DNA of 64,000 nt. Source: Oenanthe sinensis. Its lineage: Eukaryota; Streptophyta; Magnoliopsida; Apiales; Apiaceae. The stretch is taken from the NCBI GenBank assembly GCA_028671895.1, contig JAPMAC010000209.1, forward strand, positions 24,760,501-24,824,500. The letters are read 5' to 3'. Numbering within the stretch: the stretch's first letter is position 1; the number at the start of each line of letters is the position of its first letter. This document shows positions 1 to 14,399 of the stretch, in pieces. The position numbers and the translations under genes were made by a program. The notes under the pieces were generated by a model. It made no database searches and had not been told where the DNA came from. It saw nothing but the letters and a program-made list of their open reading frames with translations.

Positions 1-688
1 TATTTGACCATTAATTTCTTATATATAAAATAAGGAATCCCAATTTGTATATGGATCCCTGAGAAGCATATATTCCAGCTGATATTTTAAAATAAGGAAT
101 CCCATTTTAAGGTGATATGATAAAATATATATTTTTTGGAATTAAAAGATTTAGCGTATTTATTGTATATACTGACGCCAAATATATTGCAACATGTACA
201 TATTTGTGGATGATATATACCCACCATTATATTATCGTATTATCGATTGTAGCGGCGGTTTATATTAGGCATTCACCTCGTAAGGTGTTTATTATCTTTG
301 AAACACTCGTGTCTGTTTGTTTACATCATTTAGATTTTAAAAAATTTAGATTAGATGTTAACAAAAAGTATAATGGCCGCATGATGAAACAACACCCCAT
401 GTAAATCGTTTTAAGTTCAGGCGTGGTACTCCGGCCAAGCAATCAAACGAATAGCAAGGCTCTTTGCAGTGTGAACTGTGAAGAGAGACTGATCCAGAAG
501 AACGGGTAGTTGGATACCGTGTATCGGCTGTTATAAACTTATACCTATAGCCCTAGACCAGAAGTACGGATACAAAAGTGGGTTAGTGGACTTCTTTCAC
601 CGGTTTTCTTTGAGTTTCGTTCAATAGTCCAAAAATTCTTCATTATAAATATCGTGATAATACCCGTATGCAAGAACACTTCACCCAC
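1..688. other. AT-rich flank, no gene seen
   Basis: The short open frames here (for example 117-404, rich in I, Y and F) have no recognisable motif and look like chance frames in AT-rich DNA. I see no terminal repeats, TSDs or RNA gene. Confidence 0.5.
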
Positions 689-950
689 CACCGGAACACT
701 TGCCCTGTCTTTGAGAACATTTTATCCGTTGCCGGGAACATTTTACCCGTTACCTGCTGCCGGGAACATTTTACCCAATAGTTATCGGGAACATTTTACC
801 CAATAGTTATCGGGAACACTTTACCCGCTTTCGAGAACAATTTATCCGCCACCGAGAACACTTTACTCGCCGTCGAAATCAATTTACCCGCAGTCGGGTC
901 CAATTTACTCGTCGGGAACACTTTACCCGCTACGAGAATACTTTTTCCGT
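689..950. repeat. Degenerate minisatellite, unit about 20-27 bp
   Basis: The core GGGAACANTTTACCCG recurs about ten times with varied spacers, for example near 731, 765, 788, 811 and 916. Units are diverged and unequal in length, so the array is old. No TSD was found around it. The minus-strand frame over it (796-1008) merely translates the repeat. Confidence 0.75.
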
Positions 951-1274
951 CAAAGGTTTTTGTCAAGATACACGTCACATTCATTGAACTAGAAAAATAA
1001 TACAACATATCAGTTAACCTCTATGCTAAGTCTATCTTCCTTCAATAACGCCACAAGACAAATGGCGGTACAAGAGATGTAACCTACATACAATAGTGAG
1101 ATTTCATGGAGGTCCGTGATCAATATGACATAAAAACATGAGTAGACATGTGATAAAGATAAGCTCAAGAATACAAAAGTAAGGACAAATGCATTGGGTG
1201 TTCAGGGACACCCCATGACAACTGACAAGACCGAAAAAAAGTAAAAGGTGATAGATGTGTAAAGTATACAACCA

Positions 1275-2480
1275 ATGTATAAAGAAGAAATTCTCGCACA
1301 CAGCAAGAAAGAAAAGGAGGTATATTTAAAATCTATAAATACCAAGGTATTATTACACACAGAAGGAGGACTTTTCCTACGTAGAAAAAAGATACATACT
1401 CATATTCACACTCTCACATGTTCACACATTAACACTCAAACACACTCTCAGACAAATAAACACTCTCAAACTCAGTCAATAAAAAATAATTTTTGTTACA
1501 TGCCTTGGTTATTCCTCCATAAACTGTGACTCATTCTCACGTCAGAGGTTGTTGACGGCCCCTCACCCCTGGTTAGACATTGTTTTGCAAGATCCATACT
1601 TGCAACTACACCACATTTTCGGTAGGGCTGTCAAAAAAATCTGAATAATTCGATATCCGTCCGGAATATCTGTATTTGTATTCGAGATAAAGCGGAAGCG
1701 GATATTATCCGTATCCGAGACAAACCGGATATTATACGTATCCGAATCCGACAATTTCGAATACGAATACGGATATAAGCATATTCGTACCGAAAAAATC
1801 CGAATCCGAAATTAAATATATATGATATTTAAATAATATATATAATTTAAAATTTATTCTATTAATTTTTTAGTGTGTGTGTATATATATTCATTAAATA
1901 ATATATTTATATAAATTTTATATAATTGTAAAACTATTATAGACATATATAAAAATATCATTTGAATTTAATATTTTAAAGATAACAAAATTAGATTGAA
2001 AAGATAAATAAAAATTAATTAAAAAAAATAAAATAGGCTTAAATCTCTTTAACTCTTAACTCAATTTAAAAAAATTAAATTAAATTTTTAATATTTATTT
2101 TACAATTTTTTTTGAATTTTTAAAATAAATTTAAAAAACTTATTAAAAATCAGATTCAGATTCGGATCCGGATATTATCCGTATTCGGATAGTATGTGTC
2201 GGATCCGGATTCGGATATTAACCTTTAAAAAATTTCGGATTTGGATATGAATACGGATACAGATTTTTGAATTCGGATTCGGAGACGGATAAAGACGGAC
2301 ATCCATTTGACAGCCCTAATTTCTGGTTAAAAATTACTGGGGAATATTCCGGTCACGCGAGAATCGAGATCATTATCATGTGGTATTAGCCTTTGTCAGC
2401 AGAAGCGGCAGCTCATTAGTGCTCGAACATGTAAAAGTTCAGGTACGCTCAAGTGTAGCAAGAAAAGGATTCAAGGACAT
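1275..2480 (+). mobile_element. Degenerate LTR/leader-like stretch interrupted by a MITE
   Basis: A TATA-like TATAAATA near 1336, CT/CA-rich leader-like sequence at 1390-1480 and a GC-richer stretch at 1530-1610 resemble the end of an old LTR retrotransposon LTR. The sequence resumes after the MITE at 2327, and GTGGTATTAG near 2380 could be a decayed primer-binding site. No partner LTR is in the window and no coding domain follows, so the assignment is tentative. Confidence 0.3.
1623..2318. mobile_element. hAT-type MITE, 696 bp
   Basis: The element begins TAGGGCTGTCAAA and ends with the reverse complement (TTTGACAGCCCTA), matching the terminal inverted repeats of plant hAT elements. The flanks ATTTTCGG (1615-1622) and ATTTCTGG (2319-2326) match at 6 of 8 positions and fit a decayed 8-bp TSD. 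Both sub-terminal regions are dense in TCCGTATCCG/CGGATACGGA-like repeats, as expected for hAT transposase binding regions. The centre is AT-rich and has no transposase ORF, so it is non-autonomous. Confidence 0.8.
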
Positions 2481-2509
2481 CACACTATAACAAAATTAGG
2501 TGCAACATT

Positions 2510-3065
2510 ACCTAAGGTTGTGCATCCGGTTGGGGCTATGCATCTGATATGGTTAATCGAACTGAATATTTAAAATAATTTCGGTTTAGTTTACTGAATC
2601 ATATATTTTCAGTGCGGTTTTCAGTAAAATTATTTTAATAATCCGCGGCTATTCCGGTTAACCATAAAATCGAAATAATATAATATACTTAATAATATAA
2701 TATAATTAAAAATAGTAATAATGTATTGGTATATTAATAATGTATTATATTATATTAATAATATAAATAATATAATTAATAATAATAATAATATATTTTA
2801 ATCTTTAAAATGTATTATATTATATTAATAATATAAATAATATAATTAATAATAATAATAATATATTTTAATATTTATAATTTTTTCATGTTTTTAATTT
2901 TTAAATGTACTTTTTTTTTAATTTTTATAATGTCTTCAAATTTCAGTTTTTATATCGATTTTTTGATTAATAACTGAAAAAAATATATCAGTTTTGTTTA
3001 AAACCGAATTAATATCAATTCAATGACGTTTTTTAATAAATTTCGGTTATGGTTAATCCTACTTC
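2510..3065. mobile_element. Probable second hAT-like MITE (decayed)
   Basis: The left end GTGCATCCGGTTGGGG...GGTTAATCGAACTGAA and the right end TTTCGGTTATGGTTAATCC are inverted relatives, of the GGTT/AACC-rich kind common in plant hAT MITEs. The middle is extremely AT-rich and holds a 70-bp tandem duplication. The right terminus and TSD could not be defined. Confidence 0.4.
2741..2880. repeat. 70-bp AT-rich tandem duplication
   Basis: Two near-identical 70-bp units (2741-2810 and 2811-2880), each starting TGTATTATATTATATTAATA, lie head to tail. Confidence 0.85.
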
Positions 3066-3427
3066 ACCTAAGCAGCTTTCTTAGATAAAAAAATTAATTC
3101 CTCCTCCAACAGACGAATACGTTCCTCACATTCGCATGCTCCTCTCAAGGGTTACTAACTAGTCTCATAATTTCTAGTGCGTTCAAGAAAAGAGGCTTGA
3201 AAAGCCTATATTGAAACAAAACGAATAGATTGCAACAATATAATTACATAGAATACATAAAAAATCATGGTAAAGAGCACCTATGTGACAAGCTTTCCCG
3301 TAGCCTCAACGATAACCTACCCCACAGTTCTAGTGTTATGTTGATACTTAAAAAAAGTATCAACATTTACTCAACTTCGAGAAATTCAAATGAAGATGAA
3401 TTACGATGAATAAGTTTGAAAAATGGT
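3066..3427. other. No feature recognised
   Basis: Unique-looking AT-rich sequence between the decayed MITE and the minus-strand pseudogene piece. I see no ORF or repeat here. Confidence 0.4.
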
Positions 3428-3742
3428 CTACCAAAATTGACTTCGGTTTTTTTTCTCGCCCAACAAACTGGTCGTTGAATCTAATGAAAAACTTGTAGTT
3501 AGTTTGATAGCAGCAGGAGATTTAATAGGTATGATTTTGCCTTTTGTAAGCACACTCCTCGTCATATTCATTTTAGATCCACTAAATCCCTTTCTAATAG
3601 GACTAGAATTATGAATGGGTCTGCCAACACAATTGGGCCATATTCTATCCTCAATAGTAAACCCCGTAATCCTGTCCAAAATTCCTTTTGCGTGAAGATC
3701 ATTCTGAGCCAACTTGATACTACAATCTGTTAATTGAGACAT
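3428..3742 (-). pseudogene. Minus-strand ORF fragment, possibly continuation of the pseudogene at 62655-63197
   Basis: This 104-codon minus-strand open frame has no domain I recognise. It is basic and Ser/Thr-rich (KGKIIPIKSPAAIKL near its C-terminus). If element A (3971-62508) is removed, it lies about 300 bp downstream, same strand, of the transposon-protein-like pseudogene at 62655-63197. It could therefore be the 3' part of that reading frame or a second exon; a CAG just inside its start could serve as splice acceptor. This is inference from position only. Confidence 0.3.
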
Positions 3743-3970
3743 GAATCAATATGACAACAATTACGACAATAGGGGTGTATAACTACAATTAATCGACAAT
3801 CACACATGGCAACTGCTTGACGGGTTAAAATTTTAAAATAACAATGGTACATATCATTACAAAACATTATCGAATATGATAGTTGAAAAACGACAATATT
3901 TTAAATATGACGAACATCAAACATAAAAAAAAACATTGATCATGATAGAGTGTTGTTGAACAATGTGAGT
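3743..3970. other. Left flank of element A, ending in TSD TGAGT (3966-3970)
   Basis: No gene is seen. The last five bases, TGAGT, are repeated exactly at 62509-62513 after the far LTR and form the target-site duplication of element A. Confidence 0.8.
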
Positions 3971-4408
3971 TGTAAAACATAATGTAACGTAGTTTGTAAT
4001 AGAGTAACAATAATTTAACAGAACAAGAAAGACAGATAAATAATATTAATGTAAAGCACAGGAATCCACGAGGATAAACAAACAGAACACATGCATGCAT
4101 TACTACGGAGAATTAAGGACTGAAGCATCTAAAGCGTCAAGGAAAGAAATTCATTAATATGTTCAAGTCTCAGTGACGAATAAAAGAACAGAAGTCATTC
4201 ATAATCAAGATAGTGAAGTAGTACAAGTATGAGAATTTGGATTTCAGTGAAAGAAACAAAGGAACAGCTGTGGATATGTTAACTGACATTAATTGCAAGT
4301 GAAGAATAATCTATTCACTGTTAGTCGTCTGTGAACCAGACCAGTGCACTAAGCGTCAGCACAACGAGAAAAGAATTATCTTTACAGTATCAAGGAATCA
4401 GTTAGCTA

Positions 4409-4649
4409 CAAGTGGAATCAATGACTGATAAATAAATAATAACAGACATCAAATAGAAGATATTTCCAAAGTTAAGCTAAGTCAAAGTCAATGTCAAAGG
4501 CTAAATCAAGTATTGAATTTTGACTAATTGATGCAAGTGGAATCAATGATTGATAAATAAATAATAACATGAATCAAATCAAAAGATATTTCCAAAGTCA
4601 AGCTAAGTCAAAGTCAATGTCAAAGGCTAAATCAAGTATTGACTTTTGA
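4409..4649 (+). repeat. About 125-bp tandem duplication in A 5' LTR
   Basis: CAAGTGGAATCAATGA...GTATTGAATTTTGAC at 4409 repeats from 4534. The 3' LTR has only one copy (about 61717-61845), so the duplication arose after insertion of A or is specific to this LTR. Confidence 0.8.
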
Positions 4650-4654
4650 CAAAG

Positions 4655-5932
4655 TGATAGAGTATATATTTATATATATTTTATATGATTTTATTATCAT
4701 ATTTCTAGTATTTTATACATAAATAGATAATTATTAATTAGAATTTAATATTTTATTGCAGGAAATAAAGAAATCCTAAACTTGGAAGAATTGGAGATTA
4801 AAGAGTACAATTTGGAGATAAATTAGAATTAAATTCGGAATTGATGGGTTGCGCATATACGGATCACTATTTGGGTCATAACTTGAGTTCTAGAAGTCAG
4901 AATTGGGTCATTTTACATCTCACGCGAAGATAATAGAAAAATCTATAATTCAGATGTAGCCCAACATACATATTTTAAGTGGAGCAGCCCAGAAACAGGC
5001 CTGGACAGCTGACTATGAATTTTGTATTACAATTCAATCTCGTTTAGGAAAGTGAGTCTTGTTTTCTTGAAAACTATTAAAAACACTTATATATTAATTT
5101 TGTAAAATAATTAGTGGCGACCGTGTATTACCTAGATCGAGAATTGGAGAGAAAACTTGGAGAGAAAACTTGAGCAATGATTGAAGGGATTCACTTCAAG
5201 AGAATTTGTCAAGTTGTATCTTCTTAACTCTATACTCTTGTAACCATGGTTTTCAGTATTAATATATGTTTGTTTTCTTTCTTTGCTATGAGTAACTAAT
5301 TCTCTAATCTGGGGATTAGGTAGTATTCATTGGTTTGAGATATTTGTTTAATATTGTATTGTGATTTTTATGCTTTGTTGATCTGTCATACAACGCTTAA
5401 CACAATTATAGAAGTCATGAACCTTTAATTGTATCCGTAGGGGTTATTAACGAATCGGGAGAGGATTTGTAATTCTAGTTCATGATATGATAGACATAAG
5501 TCAAATATTTAATTGAGAGATTAATATGTGATTTATGAGACTGAAAATCATTGGGTCTTGATAACTTATAGTTGTACTTCAATTAATCATGTGAGTGACG
5601 GTTAAAGCACAATTGTAAGTATTATATTATATCTTGGGATAGGGCATTATAAACTTTAGAAGGATTGTTTTTAGCAGAGTAAGAGACTTGTATGTCACAA
5701 TTGATAGACATTGATCAATGCCAATGAAGAACCCTATTTCCTGGATTTATTTTTATCATCGTTAATTTAACAATTTTATTTGCTTATTAGTTTAATTTAG
5801 TTTATAAATAAACACCCACAACTTATTCACCACACTTCTAAATTGTAAGGAATAATATATTTGAAATTGATATTGATATTGATAACAGTCATTCCCTGCG
5901 AATGATATCATACTAAAAAATACTCAACAACA
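4655..5932 (+). mobile_element. Solo LTR inside A 5' LTR, 1,278 bp
   Basis: The insertion splits A's LTR at a point that is continuous in the 3' LTR (near 61845). It starts TGATAGAG and ends CAACAACA, with CAAAG on both sides (4650-4654 and 5933-5937), the TG...CA plus 5-bp TSD pattern of an LTR. There is no ORF, PBS or PPT inside. The end (CATTCCCTGCGAATGATATCA) resembles gypsy LTR 3' ends. A 10-bp direct repeat ACAAAGTGAT can also be read at the borders, but the LTR reading explains the termini better. Confidence 0.65.
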
Positions 5933-5943
5933 CAAAGTGATTA

Positions 5944-6175
5944 ATCGCATCCTAAGTGTGTGAAGAAATCACATCCAAGCTTATGAGAGAAATAACATCT
6001 AAGGATCTATAGCTGAAATAGCAATCGAGGATCTATAGTTGAAATAGCATCCAAGGATCTATAGCTAAAATCACTTCCAAGGATCTATAGTTGAAATCAC
6101 ATCCAAGGATCTATAGCTAAAATCACATCCAAGCTTATGAGAAAAATCACGTCCAAGCCAAATCGTAGCCAAGCA
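5944..6175 (+). repeat. A-family LTR motif array, unit about 26 bp
   Basis: About eight head-to-tail diverged copies of ATCACATCCAAGGATCTATAGCTGAA lie just upstream of the TATA box. The same array occurs in the 3' LTR at 61850-62130, with a different number of copies. The position fits a U3 regulatory array. Confidence 0.8.
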
Positions 6176-6195
6176 TTCATTTGCAATGCTTGCAC

Positions 6196-6203
6196 TATAA
6201 ATA
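6196..6203 (+). promoter_or_regulatory. TATA box of A 5' LTR
   Basis: TATAAATA lies directly downstream of the motif array and is conserved in the 3' LTR at 62168-62175. It is the probable U3 promoter of element A. Confidence 0.6.
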
Positions 6204-6539
6204 CAACTCATTTAATTCGAAATGAGGTTAGAGAGTATTAGCCTTCAATTCTATCAACAACCTGTGAAGAGCATTCAAAGACATAAACACAAAGATCGTA
6301 TATTGATGAAATGAATTGATTGTAACTCATTATAGCTAATCATTTATTTGATTAGAGTGTAGCACCTCCGGGATTTATTAATATACCAATATTTTCCCGG
6401 AATTGTTTATGATTGTTTGACTACCTTTATTCATATCTCAAGAACACAAACAGACAAATAGTAATTCGCAATTAAAAGCTAAAAACTACCAACATCATAT
6501 TCAACTCCCCCCTTCTACGATGATTTGGGACCTAATAAT

Positions 6540-6551
6540 TGGTATCAGAAC
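6540..6551 (+). other. Primer-binding site of A (initiator tRNA-Met type)
   Basis: TGGTATCAGAAC follows the LTR end after two bases. It differs at one base from the TGGTATCAGAGC present in B and C, complementary to the 3' end of plant initiator tRNA-Met. Confidence 0.8.
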
Positions 6552-6825
6552 TTGTTGATTGAAGTTACAAATTAAGATCCGAAAAGAATTTTTCAAAAAC
6601 TGTACTTTTAGATCTAGAAAAAATTATTTTGAAATTTCTTTATTTTTAAAGAAAATTCAATTTCGAATTTTTCCAAGATTTTAAGTGCACTAATTTTTAA
6701 AGACTATCAATCTTCAAGAATTTGAATTAAAAAATTTATTTCTTAAAAATTTATTTTTTATTCGAATTAATTTTAATTTTTAAGAAATTAATTTTTCTTG
6801 AGATTTAAAATTCTTCATATACACA

Positions 6826-7639
6826 ATGAGTTATCAAAAAATTAGTATCATCAAAATCCCAACCTTTGACATGGAAAACTACATCCTATGGAAGTAGAAG
6901 ATGTCCATGTTCATAAAAACTGTCAACCCATTATACATGGGTATTTTAGAAAATGGACCCTTTGTACCTCATAAGCTGATTCCAGAAACAGTCTCAGAAG
7001 ACGTCGAACGAATTCCTCAAAGGTTTACTCCAAAGGAACCTTTAGAGTATACTGACACTGAAAATGATAAAGTGGCTTGGGACAACAATCTTCAACTCAT
7101 CCTAATGGATTCGCTGGACACTCCAATGCTCAATCAAGTTATTAACTACAACAGTGTCAAGCATATATGTGATACGATTGAACTGCTAATGGAAGGAACT
7201 GAAGAAGTGAAGGAAAAAAGACTGGATATTCTTACCTCCCAATATGAGGCCTTCAAGTCACTACCTGGAGAGAGTATCACGCAAGCCTCTGAGATATACA
7301 ACAAATTGCTGAATGACTTGAGTCTTTATGGAAAGGTCTATTCATATAGGGAGATCAACAGAAAATTTATATTAACATTACCCGCGCACCTGGAACACAA
7401 AATCTCTTCTATCAGAGAAAGAAGTGATATAAATGATATGTCAATTGAAATTCTTTATGAAAAACTCAAGATTGATCATTTATGGAACATGGACATTGGA
7501 CAGTAAGAATACAACCTTGTTGAAGACAACAACACTTGTGGCCAAAAGCTTTGTTGATACAAAGACCAAGACAGAAAAGTCTATAGTTGAGAAAGAAGAA
7601 CTCTTGGAAGCTGAATTTACTTAAATGGCTCAAGCAGGT
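6826..7639 (+). pseudogene. gag: Element A gag, 5' part only
   Basis: The frame starts at ATG 6826 (MSYQKIS...), about 290 bp after the PBS. It encodes the N-terminal part of a Ty1/copia gag (UBN2-type region): a WK motif, then LDTPMLNQV, EGTEEVKEKR and QYEAFKSLPGESI, aligned with the gag of element B. A TAG interrupts codon 24 (6895), another stop falls at 7504-7506, and a frameshift near 7500 moves the reading to the frame ending EAEFT at 7621. The zinc-knuckle half is missing because element D enters at 7640, and the rest of pol is absent from the window. The product would have been the capsid-like nucleocapsid precursor. Confidence 0.85.
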
Positions 7640-8085
7640 TGTGACAACCGAATATTTTCTAAAATTTGTTATTATTATTTAAATATTTTATTAATTTTTC
7701 TCAAAAGAGGAGGAATATTTTTATTATTATTTTAGAAATTATTTTCGATTTAGTGCGGCTGAGTTTAGTTTAAAATTTTTATGTTATTTTACTAGTCGGG
7801 TTAGTATCTCAAGTCGATATTTTTCTTTGGGTGAAAATTTTATTTGAGTAAATTATTTGAATATTAACAATTAATATATTTTATATTTTGAATATTCAAA
7901 ATATTTAAATATTTTGAAAAGTTATTATTTTTAAGTCATTTTAAAAATAATAAAATTTATATTTTTACCCAAAAACATTTTATAGAATTTTTGGGATTAT
8001 TTAAAATTTCTTAAAGATTAATGTGGTATTAAAATGATATTTAAAAATATATTTTTAGATTTTGATAGAGTTTTTAAATGTTTTA

Positions 8086-8159
<74 letters not shown>

Positions 8160-8298
8160 TAATTTAACCCAGTAACCCCCATTCCCTGTTTCCCTAAAAC
8201 CCAATTCCCTCGTCCCCTCCTAATCTCTCTTACGGTACGTTTATATTTATATTTAAAAACTTTCAAAATTCATATATTACAAATTATGCATTCAATAT

Positions 8299-8329
<31 letters not shown>

Positions 8330-10110
8330 GACAAGCGCTTTAAGACCTATGCATATGTATAATTTTCGATAAGTTTTGAAAAGATTATTTTATGGGCATG
8401 ATTTTCTTTTTAATTTATTTAGGAGTATAAAAATGGATTTTAAGGATAGTGTTCAAGCTAGAAGGTAGTATAACACGTGTTTGTGCATGAGTATTAATCT
8501 CAGATTTTTCTGAGAATATATTCCGGCCATCAGAAAAGACTCGTTAGGTTTGATGTGAGTTTTCTTGTTAATAAGAATGTCTGAGATAATTATATACGTA
8601 TAGTTAAGTTATAAACGCTCGTAGAATATAATGACGTACCTCAAGTACTATAGTACCGTATTATGTTTGACTATAGAAGTAGACACGCAGACTCGATCTT
8701 GATAGTTCAGATTCGTAGCAACCGCATGAATGTCGAATTGAAGAATTATTAGATGGTGATATCGTGAGAAGGAAAAAAGAGATAGTTTGTGTTACTTCAA
8801 CCGTACATAATTGGTAAAATCCAAAGGCAAGTATTTTCTTCTTGATCATCTTAAACACTTTTATTTATTGTTTTGATTTATTCGTATCATGACATATAGT
8901 TATTATTCAGAGCTATTTGTAAATCTTAAATATTTTTATTTTGCAACAGAGTTACTTAATATTGGTACTCTTGTTATTGAAAGTTGATCATAAAAAAACA
9001 TATCATATCCAGTGTTATCGTAGTAAATAACGAGGATATGGTCTGTATTTAAAACTAAGCATACCTTTGATTTCGGTTGCTCTATTTGATTGGAATTTAT
9101 TTAGTGTAAGTGGCCGCATAATAGGTCCATCGGAGTTTAAGGCGTAAGTGGCCATGGAGTAAGTCCAGCGGAGTTTAAGGAGGATATGGTAAACAATCCA
9201 TCTTCCTATAGGCTAACATTACTTGCCTATTTGGTACCTATTAAGAAATCATTGTTATAGCTATGGATATAGGAGTGTACTGATGAGCTATAAAGGGGTC
9301 CTATTGCTTTTGACCTAATCAGGGGGCAATAGTGGTGTGTGTTGAGTATCCAATCTATATTGCCAATTTGACTATTATGAAATGTGATTTATCAGTTGGT
9401 TGATATTTCGATATATTACGATTGGTGTGAATTTTATAAAATGTTTGAATCACTGATAATTTATCGTTACTTATTCATCCTGCTGTTATCTAAAAGTTTA
9501 TTATATACTTGCTGGGCATATTTTTGGCTCACTCTTACTTTTCATCATACACTTTTCCAGAGAGGATGAGAAACAAATACTAGCCTTTCAGAAAAAGTAG
9601 ACCTATGAGACTTATCCGCGTAACTCGGAAGAAGAAAGTAAAATGCCCTTGCAAAGACATTTTGATCCAGAAAGTTTATATCTGGAGTAAATTTTATTTA
9701 TATATTAATATATTATATATATATTGCTTGGTATAGAACCGTCCTAGCCGCTGATATATTTCTTATCGAAGTTATACTAGTAATATACGATTTTTGTAAA
9801 TAGATTATTGAAATCAGTTGTGATATATTGGGAAATTGTTCTATGACTATAAATATTTGCGGAACTTTATGGATGGGGTCACAAACGTGATTTGATATGA
9901 TTTATTGAGGTCTATAATAATTGATGTTTGGTTTTTGGATTCTTGTTTCTAGAACTATAACATAAAAGATCTTGGTAATTGGGATCGTAACTGTAGATTT
10001 TAGATATTGAATTAATACAGGTGGTTTAAATATTAATAAATAGGTGATTTTATATATATTGAGGATTTTCACGTAATGACCAGATTTACCCCGGATTTGG
10101 GGAAGTTACA
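7640..10110 (+). repeat. Element D 5' LTR, 2,471 bp
   Basis: TGTGACAACC...GGAAGTTACA, with TG and CA termini. The first 450 bp align with 11463-11870, and later blocks align with 14396-14825 and 15534-15868. It lacks about 700 bp that the other copy has between 14826 and 15533. It contains (TA)n tracts at 8090-8157 and about 8303-8328. Confidence 0.82.
8090..8157. repeat. (TA)n microsatellite in D 5' LTR
   Basis: An uninterrupted TA dinucleotide run at the position corresponding to the site where the foldback element inserted in the other LTR. Confidence 0.95.
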
Positions 10111-10113
10111 AGG

Positions 10114-10125
10114 TGGTATCAGTGC
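10114..10125 (+). other. Primer-binding site of D
   Basis: TGGTATCAGTGC lies three bases after the LTR end GTTACA and resembles the initiator-Met primer site used by plant gypsy elements. Confidence 0.7.
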
Positions 10126-11462
10126 TAAGGTTATAGAAACTAGAAACGAGAGTGTGTAGGAGTGTGTATTGTTAAGTAAAGAACGTCAGAGCTCATATAG
10201 AGTTCGGGTGGACTATTGGATATAGTACCAATGAATAAGTTAAGATTGGAGTGCTTATTGGAGATGGTTGTGCTGAGCTGGTTAGTGCTCCTTGCGTCTG
10301 TAGACATCTACTGTGGAATCTTCAAAGACTATTACGAGTTGACGACGAAGTAGGGTATCGATAAATTTCGAACCCTGAGAAAAAGAGTTTAGGATCGAAT
10401 GACGATTCATCAGAGGAGCCGACAGAAAAGACATCAGTGGAGACCTTGGCAATACCTTTCTCATTTGTGAATTATTTTAATTACCTTCCCCATCAGAGAT
10501 TTATTTTGACACTTTTCCCAGAAAGACTTTTGATAAAGAATATATCTCCCACTTGCTCGTTATATACCCATAATTTCTTTTCCTGTTATTATTTTCTCCA
10601 GAAATAGAACCTTTGGAGTTTGTTCAGTTTTAATCCAAGGTGTGCATCAAAAATATTATTTGTCAAAATGCATAAATTATTAACCTTATTTTTAAATTCC
10701 TTTCATATTTCGCTACTCCAACTAAGGTGAACAACCTTATTTATAGGGGACACAAGGACTATTTGTCTGTGTGATAGAAGTTTGATGGGACACCGTCACT
10801 TGTGAGTTGTCCATTACAAGAAGGCTAATAACCTTTTTTATAAGTGTCTTAAGTAAGGCACACAACATTAAGTTCTTTTGATCATATTGATCACTCAGTT
10901 ATTTTTACATTTCAAATGAGATTTATTTTAAAATTCAAAATTTTATAACCTCAAATTTTGTGACACTTTCTCTGATATGAAATCTTTTTTCTTCAAAGTT
11001 CGGCGCTTCTTGTTATCTCAAAAGTTTTAAAGGTATACCAACCAGGTCCGAATAAGTTAACTTTGCTGATTGAAATTTAAAGATGTGATAAGGCTACCAA
11101 TTTAATTCGAGGTTTTGGGAGAAGTTACATATCGATTGACAATATCACTGGTTTTGTAAAATGCGCATATATTATTTCCTGTATTAAGGTGAAGAACGTC
11201 TAATTCCTATTGTTAGGCTCATGATGGAGTATGAACATGGAGTGGTACAACCAGATTTATCTTATATAGAGAAACCAATAGAAATTTTAGACCAACGGGG
11301 ACGTGTGTTAAAGATTAAATAGTTATTATTATAAAGGATGTTATGGAGGAATCAATAAGTTGGAATTTCAATTTTGATATCATGAATAGAAAGCTAGCAA
11401 AGGGAACCCTAGTGTTTTCCTCATATTATTCGGAGGACAGAATTTTTATAAGAAGGGTAGAC
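10126..11462 (+). pseudogene. Element D internal remnant: integrase C-terminus
   Basis: Only about 1.3 kb remains where an autonomous element has about 5 kb of gag-pol. From about 11185 to 11345 the frames read EYEHGVVQPDLSYIEKPIEI, then (after a shift) LWRNQ. This fits the chromovirus integrase C-terminal block, in which QPDL(S/T)Y precedes PI/VxILDxxxRxLR and VLWRN. The part from 10200 to 11100 shows no domain I can name; 10282-10464 may be a gag start. The purine-rich AAGAAGGGTAGA just before 11463 is the likely PPT. The element is non-coding and internally deleted. Confidence 0.65.
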
Positions 11463-11864
11463 TGTGACAACCCGGATATTTTTCAAATTTTATTATTATT
11501 TAAATATTTTATTAATTTTTCTCAAAAGAAGAGGAATATTTTTATTATTATTTTAGAAATTATTTTCGGTTCAGTGGGGCTAAGTTCGGTTTAAATTTTT
11601 TATGTTATTTTACTGATCGAGTTAGTATCTCGAGTCGGTATTTTTCTTTGGGTAAAAATTTTATTTTAGTAAATTATTTGAATATTCAAAATTTAGTATT
11701 TTTATATTTTTGAATATTTAAAATATTTAAATATTGTGAAAAGTTATTATTTTTAAGTCATTTTAAAAATAATAAAATTTATATTTTTACCCAAAAACAT
11801 TTTATAAAATTTTTGGGATTATTTAAAATTATTTAGAGATTAATTTGGTATTAAAATGATTTTA

Positions 11865-11868
<4 letters not shown>

Positions 11869-11934
<66 letters not shown>
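11869..11934. repeat. (TA)n microsatellite, left of foldback element
   Basis: An uninterrupted TA run ending directly at CAGGGGGATGC, the left terminus of the inserted DNA element. Confidence 0.95.

Positions 11935-14399
<2,465 letters not shown>

Larger units (their letters stand above)
3971..6537 (+). repeat. Element A 5' LTR (interrupted by a solo LTR)
   Basis: It starts TGTAAAACAT, ends CTAATA (originally CTAACA) and aligns with 48108-48150 plus 61322-62508. Without the 4655-5932 insertion it is about 1.28 kb. Near the end it has the family-typical poly-C/CTTCTACGATG stretch before GGGACCTAA. Confidence 0.88.

Noticed and set aside
117..404. 95-codon ORF as a gene
   Set aside because: AT-rich composition, no motif, no codon pattern, no supporting context.
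4649..5941. MULE with 10-bp TSD
   Set aside because: No terminal inverted repeat is convincing, whereas TG...CA ends with a 5-bp TSD fit an LTR. Kept only as an alternative.
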